64,000 bases of DNA from Candidatus Rifleibacteriota bacterium. Its GTDB lineage: Bacteria > Muiribacteriota > Ozemobacteria > Ozemobacterales > Ozemobacteraceae. Below the pieces are notes generated by a model that was not told the DNA's origin, made no database searches, and saw only the letters and a list, made by a program, of their open reading frames with translations. Shown here in pieces: positions 34,819 through 44,113 of this stretch. The DNA is taken from NCBI GenBank assembly GCA_024710355.1, contig JANJUX010000033.1, positions 245,981 through 309,980 of the forward strand, in the 5' to 3' direction. Made by a program: the position numbers and the translations under genes. Each line of letters opens with the position of its first letter. Position 1 is the first letter of the stretch.

Positions 34819-36213
34819 TCAGCCGAGGTTGTAGGCTTTGATCTTGTATTGCAGCGTGCCGCGCTTGATACCAAGTATCTGAGCGGCTTTTGACTGGTTG
34901 CCTTCGACGTCGCGCAGGGTGCGGCTGATCATTTCCTTTTCAATCTGGGCGACCATGTCGTCGAGGGTGCGCCCCTGCTGAATCTGCTCAGCTATCCAGT
35001 CGAACATGTCGGTGGTCGATTCGGGTGCAAAGCCGAGCCTGATTTCTTCGGGCAGATTGTCGATATCGATCATGTTGTTTCTGATAAAGACGGCGGCGCC
35101 TTCGATGATGTTCTGCAGCTGTCTGACGTTGCCCGGCCATTTGAAATTCTTCAGGGCGGTCATGGCTTTCGGGGTGACGCCTTTGATTTCGCGGTTGGCT
35201 TTGGTTGCTGCGATTTTGACAAAATGCTCGACGAGCGGCGGAATATCTTCAGACCGTTCTCGCAACGGGGCCAGCTGAATGTTGACAACGTTGATGCGGT
35301 AGAAAAGGTCTTCTCGAAACTGTTTTCTGTCGATCAGCTCTTTTAAATCCTTGTGAGTGGCGGCGATGATGCGCACATCGACCTTTAAGGGCTTGACGCC
35401 ACCAAGACGTTCGACTTCGCGTTCCTGAATGACACGCAGCACTTTGGCCTGGGTGTTCAAGGCCATATCGCCGATTTCGTCGAGAAAAATGGTGCCGCCG
35501 TTGGCAATTTCGAACTTGCCGCGTTTGCGGGCGGCGGCGCCAGTGAAAGCACCCTTTTCGTAGCCGAAAAGTTCGCTTTCGATAAGATTTTCGGGCAGGG
35601 CCGCGCAGTTGAGAGTCACGAACGGACCGCTGGCACGGCCGCTCTGGCGCTGAATTGCCTGTGCGACGAGTTCTTTGCCGGTGCCGGATTCACCCTGAAT
35701 GAGCACGGTAATGTCGCTTTTGGCGACCTGTTCGATTTTTTCCTTGACCATGCGGGTGGCGGCTGAGTCGCCGATGAAGCGGTCTGCTTCGGGCTCTACG
35801 AGGAAACGTTCTTCGAGGCTTTTCTTTTCATAGGCAAGCGAGAAGCGTTCGCAGGCTTTGGCGACGATGACGCGCATCTCTTCTATATCGAAAGGCTTTG
35901 AAAAATAATCGTAGGCGCCCTGCTTCATGGCTTCGATGGCCAGTTTTTCAGAGCCGTAGGCGGTCATCAGAATAAAGACCGCTTCGGGGTCGATCTGTTT
36001 GACGTGCCCGAGAAATTCCATGCCGGTCATGCCGGGCATGTTGTAATCAGAAATGATGACCTGAAAAGCGCCGGGTTCGACCATTTTAAGAGCTTCGGCC
36101 GGGTTTTCAGCGGTTCTGACTGTGTAGCCCTCTTTGGTCAGGGCTGCTTTCAGGCTGAACAGGATAGATTTTTCGTCATCGACAACCAGAATACTGTGAG
36201 TTTTGAAGAGCAT
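34819..36213 (-). CDS. NtrC-family sigma54-dependent response regulator
   Basis: The 464-residue product has a receiver domain with phosphoacceptor D56 (VIISDYNMPG) and K106 (SKPFD). An AAA+ sigma54-activation domain follows, with Walker A GESGTGKE (174-181), the sigma54 contact loop GAFTGA (221-226) and FLDEIGDM. The C-terminus is a Fis-type helix-turn-helix (NQSKAAQILGIKRGTLQYKI). It activates RNA polymerase-sigma54 promoters when phosphorylated. The cognate kinase gene lies 6 bases upstream. No clear -24/-12 site was found in the intergenic regions of this window. Confidence 0.93.
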   Translation of the reverse strand: MLFKTHSILVVDDEKSILFSLKAALTKEGYTVRTAENPAEALKMVEPGAFQVIISDYNMPGMTGMEFLGHVKQIDPEAVFILMTAYGSEKLAIEAMKQGAYDYFSKPFDIEEMRVIVAKACERFSLAYEKKSLEERFLVEPEADRFIGDSAATRMVKEKIEQVAKSDITVLIQGESGTGKELVAQAIQRQSGRASGPFVTLNCAALPENLIESELFGYEKGAFTGAAARKRGKFEIANGGTIFLDEIGDMALNTQAKVLRVIQEREVERLGGVKPLKVDVRIIAATHKDLKELIDRKQFREDLFYRINVVNIQLAPLRERSEDIPPLVEHFVKIAATKANREIKGVTPKAMTALKNFKWPGNVRQLQNIIEGAAVFIRNNMIDIDNLPEEIRLGFAPESTTDMFDWIAEQIQQGRTLDDMVAQIEKEMISRTLRDVEGNQSKAAQILGIKRGTLQYKIKAYNLG

Positions 36214-36219
36214 CTTGCA

Positions 36220-38349
36220 TCATCCTTCCTGTTTTTGCGGCAGATAGATGGTAAAGCGGGTTCCCTTGCCGGGTTCGCTGCTGACCTCGATTTTTCCGCC
36301 ATGCAGATCGATAATTTTTTTGACGATGGCAAGCCCCAGACCGGTGCCGCGCTGGCGGGTGGTGAAGAAGGGCTCGAATACACGTGCAACCGTTTCTGCC
36401 GACATGCCGGCACCGCTATCCTGAACTTCGATGGTTACCCATGGACTTTCGCTTTGTTTGTGCGCCCTGATACTGATCTGACCACCGTTGTTCATCGCCT
36501 GAATGCCGTTGAAGATCAGGTTCAAGAATACCTGCTTGAGCTTTTCAGAGTCAACGAATACTTTGAGATCGGGCAGATAATCGGCCTGTAGAACGACACG
36601 ATGTCTTTCTGACTCGTGATGTACCAGTGACATTACCGGTTTGATGATTTCGGCGAAGGCAATTTCGCGAAAGCTTGAGTCTTCAGGCTTGGCGTATTTA
36701 AGCAGTTGCTCGACGACCATGTTCAGTCGGTTAACCTCGCCGACGATGACATCGATATACTCACGACGGCTGTCTTCGGGCTGGGTTTCTTCCTGCAGAA
36801 GCTGTCCGAGCGTTTTGATCGAGGCGAGCGGGTTTTTGATTTCATGCGCGACGCTGGCAGCGAGCTGGCCGATCGAGCTCAATTTGTCGGCGTGATACAG
36901 CTGCTGTTCTATGATCTTGCGCTGGGTAATATTACTGAGGGTGAGAATCAGGCCGTATGGGTTGCGCTCATTGTCGAGCAGCAGCGAGAAGCCACCCTGC
37001 AGAACCTTGCGGCCGGCATGGCTGCCGGGGTTGATTTCGATCTCGAACTGGCGGTTGCCCGGTTCTCTGACGGTGCGCCAGCCTTTGATAATTTCTTTTC
37101 GTGAACTTTTCGGCAGCTTGCTGAGAAACTGTTTGAGCGACAGACCTTCTAGTGTCGGAAACAGGTCGCTGAACTCGTGCAGTGCGGCCTGGTTGGCGGT
37201 TTCGATATGCCCGGCGATGTTCCAGGTGATGACGCAGGTTTTGAGACTGCCGAGAATGTTCTGAATGTAGTTGGCAAGCTTTTCGATGTGTTCGACATAA
37301 TGCTGCAGATGGTCGCGGTTTAGCTTGAGGCTGGCGGCCATGCGGTTGAATGATCTGGCCAGATTGCCGAGTTCGTCACCGTGCACCGAGGTTATCTGAA
37401 AACCGAGATCGCCGCCGGCAATGATGTTGGCACCGTCACGCAGCTGGCGTATGCGTGACAGCAGAACCTTTTCAGAAAACACGACCGAGATGATCAGGGC
37501 GATTACCAGCACCCAGCCAGTGACGCTGAGGTTACGCATGCGGGCGTCTTCGACGAGTGACAGCATTTTTTCCTGCGAAATGGCGAGGTAAATGGTTACC
37601 TGTTCGCCATCAGCGGTTTTTGCGATATTTACCCGGCCAACCGACCAGGTGGCGTTGCCGAATCTGATGTTGAACACGTCTTCTTTGCGGATACTGTTGA
37701 GCAGATGCTCTTTTGCCAGTTCCTGGCGGTATGATTCAGCCAGTGAAGACGCTGTGATCGTTTCTTTAACCGCGACTGCAGTTTCCGCCTGCAGATTTCT
37801 GGCGGTTCTTTTCATGCGGCTGTCGTCGAGCTTGCGGCGCAGAGTCAGACGGCCGATGAACTCGCCGAGTTTATGCAGTGGCACTTCGGCTGCGAGATAC
37901 AGGCCGTCTTCGTGGTTCTGCACCTCGACAAGCGAGAGATTCTGGCGTGTATCACGCATGTCGAGCGGCTGGCCACGGGTGATGAGCGACTGGTTGCTCG
38001 ACACGGTCATGCCGTTGTTCAGGGTGATTTTGAGGTCATGAAAGCCGGTTTTGGCGATCAGACGCTCGACTTCTTTCTGCAGCAGATTATACAGGCCGTA
38101 ACTCGAATAGTTGGTCAGTTTTTCTGACTCGGCGTAGAGCATGGCGTTGTTCAAAAGCAGATTCTTTTCTGATTCCCAGTATGATTTGATCGATTCGCGC
38201 AGCAGATCGAGGCGCTGCTGAAAGATTTCGCGGGTCTTTTCGTGAATCAGTACCGTCGAGCTTTCGTTGATGATCAGTGCCAGACTGGCGATAAGAATGA
38301 AGAGAAGAACGATTACCTTGAAGCGCAGCGAAATATAGATATTTCTCAC
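36220..38349 (-). CDS. Membrane sensor histidine kinase
   Basis: The 709-residue product has TM1 at about 10-28, an extracytoplasmic sensor region to about 275 and TM2 at about 277-295. A HAMP domain ([15 protein letters not shown]) and a PAS-like region (about 380-490) follow. The HisKA segment carries the phosphorylated H502 ([20 protein letters not shown]) and the HATPase has N, G1 and G2 boxes ([32 protein letters not shown]). It is cotranscribed with the NtrC-type regulator downstream. Its start overlaps the stop of a solute-binding-protein-like gene, suggesting that protein is its ligand sensor. Confidence 0.92.
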   Translation of the reverse strand: MRNIYISLRFKVIVLLFILIASLALIINESSTVLIHEKTREIFQQRLDLLRESIKSYWESEKNLLLNNAMLYAESEKLTNYSSYGLYNLLQKEVERLIAKTGFHDLKITLNNGMTVSSNQSLITRGQPLDMRDTRQNLSLVEVQNHEDGLYLAAEVPLHKLGEFIGRLTLRRKLDDSRMKRTARNLQAETAVAVKETITASSLAESYRQELAKEHLLNSIRKEDVFNIRFGNATWSVGRVNIAKTADGEQVTIYLAISQEKMLSLVEDARMRNLSVTGWVLVIALIISVVFSEKVLLSRIRQLRDGANIIAGGDLGFQITSVHGDELGNLARSFNRMAASLKLNRDHLQHYVEHIEKLANYIQNILGSLKTCVITWNIAGHIETANQAALHEFSDLFPTLEGLSLKQFLSKLPKSSRKEIIKGWRTVREPGNRQFEIEINPGSHAGRKVLQGGFSLLLDNERNPYGLILTLSNITQRKIIEQQLYHADKLSSIGQLAASVAHEIKNPLASIKTLGQLLQEETQPEDSRREYIDVIVGEVNRLNMVVEQLLKYAKPEDSSFREIAFAEIIKPVMSLVHHESERHRVVLQADYLPDLKVFVDSEKLKQVFLNLIFNGIQAMNNGGQISIRAHKQSESPWVTIEVQDSGAGMSAETVARVFEPFFTTRQRGTGLGLAIVKKIIDLHGGKIEVSSEPGKGTRFTIYLPQKQEG

Positions 38350-39335
38350 AGGTCACCTACAATCAGAGCGTCATAGTTAGCGGTGTATGAAGAATTGATC
38401 CAGGCAGTTTCAGACAAAAAATCGAGTTCGACAATCGCAGCGTCTTGCTGGTCCGGGTCGGTGGCAGAAATAATGGCGTCTATCTTCTGTTCTTTGCTTT
38501 TCCAGAGGTTCAGGGTCATTCGTGGCAGCATGGTTCTGTTGCCAGAGATCGGGAAGGGCGTGAAGGAGACTCCGGCAAGATATGCCGGTCGCAGTGCCGC
38601 GTTGGCCAGGTAGCTTTGCGGTATCCAGTAAGAGACAAAATCAGCGTCACCGGCAGCGAATACTTCCATGGCCAGGCCAAGATCGGCTTCAACCGAAAGC
38701 GGGTTCAGCAGTTCAGCTTCGATGGCACGGTAAAGCATGGCAGCCGCATGCGGCTGTTGATGAAACATGGCGGTGCGATGTCTTTTTGTTGAAGTTTTCG
38801 GGGCTTTTTCGCCGTAGAGAAGGCAGAAATTGCGCATGGTGTTTTTTGACAGCAGCGGTTCAAACCACGGAAAACGCTGCGGATCATTCTGCCGCAATTC
38901 GGCAAGCAGGGCGGCAAACTTTTCGAGAGTCAGGGTCTGTGAACCAAGAACCTGGGTAACGTCTCTGCCGGCAGCAAGAACCCAGACCAGGTTGATTGTC
39001 AGACCGGTTTTTTCGAAGCCTTCAGGCAACATTGTTTCTGGAATCCCTTTTTCAATGAGCATCAAGGGTGTAGAGTCATTAAAGGTGACGCTTCCGGAAG
39101 CTTCGACCGGTTGGAATATCAGTGAAAAGTGGCGGCCGGTGGTTCTTTCGAGTTCACGGCTGATCATTTCGAGAAGAGCGGGCGCGAAGTCGATACGCGA
39201 CAGCAGCCCGACACTGCCGTCAGAAGTGCCGTGCAGTGGTCCCGGGCAAAATGCGATGATGAGGCAGATCAGCAGCAGAGACATTGAATTCATGCCGCAG
39301 CCTCGCAGCCTTTTCCCTTTGTCTGAATTTAACAT
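38346..39335 (-). CDS. Periplasmic solute-binding-protein-like sensor
   Basis: The 329-residue product has a signal peptide (SLLLICLIIAFCPGPLHG) and a two-lobed binding-protein pattern similar to phosphonate/phosphate-type families (GLLSRIDFAPALLEMISREL; VFAAGDADFVSYWIPQSYLA). No ABC permease is near. Instead the gene overlaps the histidine kinase by four bases, so it probably presents a ligand to that kinase. The ligand is unknown. Start 39335 is preferred because a TGTTATTCT extended -10 ends 6 nt upstream, predicting a leaderless mRNA; an inner ATG at 39293 is possible. Confidence 0.65.
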   Translation of the reverse strand: MLNSDKGKRLRGCGMNSMSLLLICLIIAFCPGPLHGTSDGSVGLLSRIDFAPALLEMISRELERTTGRHFSLIFQPVEASGSVTFNDSTPLMLIEKGIPETMLPEGFEKTGLTINLVWVLAAGRDVTQVLGSQTLTLEKFAALLAELRQNDPQRFPWFEPLLSKNTMRNFCLLYGEKAPKTSTKRHRTAMFHQQPHAAAMLYRAIEAELLNPLSVEADLGLAMEVFAAGDADFVSYWIPQSYLANAALRPAYLAGVSFTPFPISGNRTMLPRMTLNLWKSKEQKIDAIISATDPDQQDAAIVELDFLSETAWINSSYTANYDALIVGDL

Positions 39336-39341
39336 GCCGAC

Positions 39342-39350
39342 AGAATAACA
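39342..39350 (-). promoter_or_regulatory. Extended -10 promoter, predicted leaderless start
   Basis: TGTTATTCT on the minus strand is followed by six bases (GTCGGC) and then ATG 39335. No ribosome site can fit. Confidence 0.5.
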
Positions 39351-39430
39351 CAGTTGCCCTGCAAGATTTAACTGCCGGAAAAATTTTGCGGTTAAAAGTC
39401 GTCGGCGCGTCTGCCGATAGAGAGAGTATT

Positions 39431-40456
39431 ATGCATAAACTTCATTGTTTCAAGGCTTTGATCGCTGGTCTGTTTCTAGCTCTCGCCATGCCCGTTGCGG
39501 GTATGGCTGCCGCATCGCTCGACATGAATTCTGTCGCTGCCGGTGAGCAATATTCGGCTGAGAAGTCTGAAGTTGCGAAATATACCGATACCGAAGACAT
39601 GATTCTCAACGATAACCTGGCGCAGGTTGGCGGTTATTTCAGCCGCCCAAAACTGCTGAAGCTGCTGGGCGGCAGTCGGCGTGCCATTCTGACTTTCGAT
39701 GACGGCCCGCATCCGAAGACCACGCCGCTGATTCTTGAAACTCTCAGAAAGCGCAATATCAAGGCGATTTTCTTTGTTCTCGGGATTCAGGCGATGAAAT
39801 ACCCCGAGATTGTGCGGCAGATTCACGAAGATGGCCATATCATCGGCAACCATTCATTCAGTCACAAAAATCTCGCTCAGATCAGTGAAGAGAAGATGCG
39901 CGAGGAGCTTGGCCGGACAAGTGAAATAATCGAAAAAATCACCGGGCAGCGGCCTGAATACCTGCGACCGCCTTATGGCGCCATGAATCGCAATGTGCTG
40001 CGGGTTGCCAACAGCGAGGGCATGGCGATCGTTCTCTGGACCATCGATCCGAAAGACTGGCAGAACAAGAATGAATTGACGGTTCTGCGCAATATCGACC
40101 GCCAGATGGGTATTTCGGGTGGTGACCGCCGTGGCGGCGCCATTCTGCTGCATGATATCTACCCCTCGACGGTTCGGGCGCTCGAACCGATGCTCGATCG
40201 TCTTGCCACCAGCGAGATTCGCATGACCAGCATCGATCGCCTCGACAGCACCGCCGCGACCTTCTGGGCTGCCAGAGAGCCGAATCTGCTGCGCAATGCC
40301 GCTTTTAAACGTGATTTCAACCCGGTTCATACTGGCAATCAGCTGTTGATAACCATACTTAAAGAGGCAAAAAAGAAGCCGGAAATCTCGCCGATGGCGA
40401 TGCTCAAGGCGCACAAGTCAGGCACTCTGCTGCTGTATCTCGCCAGGAACACCTGA
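39431..40456 (+). CDS. Polysaccharide deacetylase (NodB domain), exported
   Basis: The 341-residue product has a signal peptide (ALIAGLFLALAMPVAGMAA) and a NodB fold. Metal and catalytic residues are D90-D91 (LTFDDGPHP), H141 and H145 (GNHSFSHKNLAQ), RPPYGAMN, LWTIDPKDWQ and the closing ILLHDIYPST. All five classical motifs are present, so it should be active on N-acetylated glycans such as peptidoglycan or exopolysaccharide in the periplasm. An earlier in-frame ATG at 39284 has no signal-peptide logic. It is monocistronic with a strong terminator. Confidence 0.88.
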   Translation: MHKLHCFKALIAGLFLALAMPVAGMAAASLDMNSVAAGEQYSAEKSEVAKYTDTEDMILNDNLAQVGGYFSRPKLLKLLGGSRRAILTFDDGPHPKTTPLILETLRKRNIKAIFFVLGIQAMKYPEIVRQIHEDGHIIGNHSFSHKNLAQISEEKMREELGRTSEIIEKITGQRPEYLRPPYGAMNRNVLRVANSEGMAIVLWTIDPKDWQNKNELTVLRNIDRQMGISGGDRRGGAILLHDIYPSTVRALEPMLDRLATSEIRMTSIDRLDSTAATFWAAREPNLLRNAAFKRDFNPVHTGNQLLITILKEAKKKPEISPMAMLKAHKSGTLLLYLARNT

Positions 40457-40478
40457 AAACCTGAATTTTTACTGAAAC

Positions 40479-40517
40479 ACCGCCGGGAACCAGAAAAAGT
40501 TTCCGGCGGTATTTTTT
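40479..40517 (+). terminator. Rho-independent terminator
   Basis: ACCGCCGGGAA pairs with TTTCCGGCGGT across a purine-rich loop, followed by ATTTTTTTG. Confidence 0.92.
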
Positions 40518-40637
40518 TGTGGAGATATTTTTTCGCGGCCGGCGTTGCAACCCAACTGCCGGGCGGGTGGTGTAATGACCTTCTAAGGCAGAAAAAATGC
40601 TTTTTTTAGGGTCTATACTGACAATTGATGAGCTTTT

Positions 40638-42278
40638 TCATTGGTCCGACCCCAATTTGGCCGGCTGAGATACCGCTGCTGTGGCCGGGCGGCTCTGCTG
40701 GTTCTGGTCGAGTTTGGTCTGCAGTGATATTACTTTCGGACCCTTTGCCAGTTCCTGGATTTCGTAGACGGTCATGGCGCCATCGAGGCCGCGGATGCGT
40801 TGATTTTCGCGTTTGACGAACTTAAGGCCCTTCGGCAGGTGGCTGAACGTTTCCTCGTCGACGAGAATGCGGCTGCCGAGTTCTTTGTTGAGTGCTTCAA
40901 GGCGCGAAGCCAGATTAACTGTCGTGCCCATGACGGTGAATTCCTGGCGGCGGGTCGAACCGATATTGCCGGCGAGAACCGGCCCAGTGGCGATGCCGAT
41001 TCTGATGTTGAAGTTTTCGAGCCCGCGGGCCGCCCATTCGTTTCTCAGCTGGTCGAGTTCTTCGAGCATGGCGCAGGCGGCTTCGACAGCATTACGTGCC
41101 GGGTAAGGCAGCTCACTGAGAACACCGAAGCGGGCCATAATCGCGTCGCCGATGAATTTGTCGATTTCGCCCTGATGGTTGAGCACGACTTCGGTCATGC
41201 GCGACAGATATTCGTTCATCAGTGACACAACCTCTTTTGGGCTGAATTTGGCGCTGAAGGCGGTAAAACCGGCAATGTCGGAAAATAGAATGGCGGCCGT
41301 CTTGTTTACGCCCCCGAGATCTATCTGATCAGGGTTTTTAATCAGATTTTCGACAAGTTCGGCTGAGGTGTAGCGCGAGAAAATTTCGTGCAGCCGGCGT
41401 TTTTCAGCGATTTCCTTTTCGGTTATTTTTTTCGTCGAAGTCAGCTCTTCGCGGGTTTGCACAAAAATGTCGGCATTGGCGAGGGCGCCGCCGAGAAAAG
41501 TCGGCAGTGCTGCGAGAAATCTGGTTTCGCTTTCGTCGATTTCGGTATGACCGTCGGTGAATGACTCGATGTGAATGACGCCATAGGCCTTGTCGCGCGA
41601 AAACAGCGGGATGGCCACGAGGGTATTCGACTGCGGCTTGCGGTCGAGCAGCTTGCGCACTTCGATGTCACTGATGGCGCTTCCTCTGAAAATGGTCTGT
41701 CGCCGCTTGATTGCATAGGTGATGATGTGGGCGTGTTCCACCGGCATGAAGAGGACTTTTTCGATTTCTTTTGCATAGCCGAGCCATCTGAAAGGATAAA
41801 GCTCATTCTTATTCGGGTCGACGAGAAAGAGAATGTAGCGGTTGGCGCCAATTTCGTTTTCGACGAGTTCGCTGATCGCTTTGAACAACTGCTCGGGGTC
41901 GAGGGTGTCTAGGAGGGTCTTGACCTTCATCATGACCATGGAAAAGCGCTGCCTGACCTGGTCGAGCTTTTTGTCGAGCAAAGCCTGCTTGGCCTGATAC
42001 TCGTTGCGGATCTTTCGGGCGTAAGAATCTTCGACCGATTTCTTTATGGTCTGCTGCAGCTTTGCCTCTTCGCCTATCGACTTTTTAAGAACGGTCAGGA
42101 GGGCTCCGGTCATCAAAATCAGCAGTAGAGCTAGAATTCCGGCGACTATCCAGGCGAGTGGTGCTGGCGCTGTGACGATGGTCAGCGGTTCAGTCTGAGC
42201 ATAAGCAACACCACTGCCCGAAACGACGGCAGTAAAAATGACAGGCAATCGGCATTTGCTGACAGGTATTGGCATCAA
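40638..42278 (-). CDS. Membrane-anchored GAF-class III adenylate cyclase (cluster B)
   Basis: The 546-residue product has an N-terminal signal or TM region, a TM at about 42-62, a coiled coil (about 70-120), a GAF domain (about 125-275), a linker and the class III catalytic domain. Metal aspartates D334 (LFSDIAGFT) and D378 (DKFIGDAIM), adenine-site K374, T452 in place of the more usual Asp (VMGTTVNLASRLE), and the transition-state N455 and R459 are all present. It should therefore make cAMP. Its start overlaps the stop of a GspJ-like pseudopilin gene (ATGA), making it the last gene of cluster B. Confidence 0.88.
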   Translation of the reverse strand: MMPIPVSKCRLPVIFTAVVSGSGVAYAQTEPLTIVTAPAPLAWIVAGILALLLILMTGALLTVLKKSIGEEAKLQQTIKKSVEDSYARKIRNEYQAKQALLDKKLDQVRQRFSMVMMKVKTLLDTLDPEQLFKAISELVENEIGANRYILFLVDPNKNELYPFRWLGYAKEIEKVLFMPVEHAHIITYAIKRRQTIFRGSAISDIEVRKLLDRKPQSNTLVAIPLFSRDKAYGVIHIESFTDGHTEIDESETRFLAALPTFLGGALANADIFVQTREELTSTKKITEKEIAEKRRLHEIFSRYTSAELVENLIKNPDQIDLGGVNKTAAILFSDIAGFTAFSAKFSPKEVVSLMNEYLSRMTEVVLNHQGEIDKFIGDAIMARFGVLSELPYPARNAVEAACAMLEELDQLRNEWAARGLENFNIRIGIATGPVLAGNIGSTRRQEFTVMGTTVNLASRLEALNKELGSRILVDEETFSHLPKGLKFVKRENQRIRGLDGAMTVYEIQELAKGPKVISLQTKLDQNQQSRPATAAVSQPAKLGSDQ

Positions 42279-42970
42279 TAGGAAGGAGCCGAATCAGAAT
42301 GCGGCGGCACATTGACCCGGAACTTGTGATTATGGGGGATTTTGATATCAGAGGCGATAAGACCCTGGGGCGGTTTAAGAGTCAGTGAAATTTCGAACAT
42401 GGTGCCAACTGCGTTCGGGTCAGCGCCAGGGTTGGTGATTTCTTCTTTGTTGCCATCTTTGAGAATCGAAGAAATCGTGAAAGCTATGTCTTCGACGTCA
42501 TCAATGGCTGCCAGGGGCTTGGCAGAGGCAGAGCTGACCAGCTCGATGCGCTTTTTTCTTTTAACCAGGAAAAAATTGGTGTGCTGGCTTGAGTGTGCGT
42601 ATGGCGGGGAAAAGGCGAACTTTGTGTTTGAAACGTTCCAGGCGAGAATATTGCCATCGGCGGCGCTGTCTGGTGTCGGGTGAAACTTGAAAGGTCTGGG
42701 AATAAATGGAATGACAGGGTTGTCTTTGCCGACTTCGCTGGTCAGATCAAGAAAGTTTGTAGCTTCTTCAAGATGTTTGCGCATGAACGCCCAGAAAATT
42801 TCGGCCTGGGCGGTGCGCTCCTGCTTCCAGACAGTTATTTTAAAGGTTTCAGTGCTGCGGCGATACATGAACATCAGTGTCAGAATGAAGCCTGACAATA
42901 TTACAATCGCCACCAGGGCTTCTACCATGGTGTAAGCAGCATTGCGCCTAGTCTGATATGCGAACTTCAA
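42275..42970 (-). CDS. Minor pseudopilin, GspJ-like (cluster B)
   Basis: The 231-residue product has leader ...NAA, then YTMVEALVAIVILSGFILTL with Glu at mature position 5. The residue before the cleavage site is Ala rather than the usual Gly. The C-terminal part has long helices and strands like GspJ. It overlaps the upstream PilX-like gene by 23 bases and the downstream cyclase by 4. Confidence 0.7.
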   Translation of the reverse strand: MKFAYQTRRNAAYTMVEALVAIVILSGFILTLMFMYRRSTETFKITVWKQERTAQAEIFWAFMRKHLEEATNFLDLTSEVGKDNPVIPFIPRPFKFHPTPDSAADGNILAWNVSNTKFAFSPPYAHSSQHTNFFLVKRKKRIELVSSASAKPLAAIDDVEDIAFTISSILKDGNKEEITNPGADPNAVGTMFEISLTLKPPQGLIASDIKIPHNHKFRVNVPPHSDSAPSY

Positions 42971-43481
42971 TCAGTTCCTCCAGCACCTTGCGGGTATCGC
43001 CAGAAGCGCCCCAGGCTCTGATTTTAAGATAGTCTCTCGTATAGCCCTGGGCCGCTTTTGACACCAGGCTGAATTCTTCAACCCCGAATGAGTGGTTGCC
43101 ACCGGTGCTTTTATCGATCTCGGCCTTGATTTTTGCCGCCGGTGAACCGGCATTGTCAGACTGAAAATCTGCCATCCAGGCGGTTTTGAATGAGTTCAGA
43201 GCATTGAGGGCCGCCGCATCTGCGGTTCCCTTGTTTTTCAGAGTTTCAAGCGTATGGATTTTATAATATTCAGAGGGCAACACGCGATATTTGTAAATTG
43301 CCAGCTGCATTGCGGCTGTAGCCGCCATAAGAGCCCGTGATGTATCGTGCTGATAGGTGTGTGAGCCTTTGTGTGAACGAGTGTTGAAGACAAGTACCGT
43401 TACCAGGCCGAGTATGGCAATACAAAAAACCATGACCATCGCCAGTGCTACACCTTTTCTGGGGTTCAGCATTTTTTTCAT
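42948..43481 (-). CDS. PilX/GspK-like small pilus component (cluster B)
   Basis: The 177-residue product has leader NPRKG and hydrophobic helix VALAMVMVFCIAILGLVTVL without Glu5, then a short globular part. This is the PilX_N-like pattern of minor pilins. It is four times shorter than its counterparts in clusters A and C. It overlaps the PilV-like gene by 4 bases (ATGA). Confidence 0.65.
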   Translation of the reverse strand: MKKMLNPRKGVALAMVMVFCIAILGLVTVLVFNTRSHKGSHTYQHDTSRALMAATAAMQLAIYKYRVLPSEYYKIHTLETLKNKGTADAAALNALNSFKTAWMADFQSDNAGSPAAKIKAEIDKSTGGNHSFGVEEFSLVSKAAQGYTRDYLKIRAWGASGDTRKVLEELIEVRISD

Positions 43482-44092
43482 CTTGCCATGTCCGCTCTGA
43501 AGGTCGCCAGTTCTATGGGTTTGGCACCTCCGAAGTCTACCGTCACTTTAAGACAGATCAGGTCGTTGAAACATGAGTAGGTTGCTATGGGTGGTGGTGG
43601 CGGTGCTGCTCCGCCGCCGAACGGAGGAGGCGGGGCATCAGGCGAAATCCAGGAGAATTCAAGCGCATTGTTGTGCGGGGTGCCGATGTTCTGGGCCAGA
43701 AAGATCTTTTTGACTTCGGCACCGATGATGTACTTTGTTTTGCCTATAGTCACAGGGGTGCCGCTGGCGTAACCGCCGGCGAAACTCATGGTTCCGGAAA
43801 AACTGCCTGACGGGGTTTGAATATTCAACGGCAACGCTGGAATTGCGCCTTCTTTCAGCTCTGAATAATTGGCGGTCATGAGAACATTGACCACGGCTTC
43901 GCCGAGTTTAAGGGCCATTTCCTGCTCCATCTGGCGGGTTGCCACGCCATAGTAGCCGGAAAATGCTCCGATTGCCGGCAGAACCGCAATTGTGAGAATT
44001 AACAGCGCCAAGAGAATTTCGACGAGCGAAAGGCCTGCCCGGCGCGAGGGGCAGTATGGCGGCGAAATTTTCTCTCTTGCAGATAAAGGCAT
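43478..44092 (-). CDS. Minor pseudopilin, GspI/PilV-like (cluster B)
   Basis: The 204-residue product has leader ending RAG, then LSLVEILLALLILTIAVLPA with Glu5. The globular domain includes a Gly/Pro-rich loop (PPPPFGGGAAPPPPPI). It follows the 731-residue secreted protein gene by 21 bases on the same strand. Confidence 0.75.
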   Translation of the reverse strand: MPLSAREKISPPYCPSRRAGLSLVEILLALLILTIAVLPAIGAFSGYYGVATRQMEQEMALKLGEAVVNVLMTANYSELKEGAIPALPLNIQTPSGSFSGTMSFAGGYASGTPVTIGKTKYIIGAEVKKIFLAQNIGTPHNNALEFSWISPDAPPPPFGGGAAPPPPPIATYSCFNDLICLKVTVDFGGAKPIELATFRADMAR

Positions 44093-44113
44093 TAAGTAAC
44101 CTTATCGTCCTGA

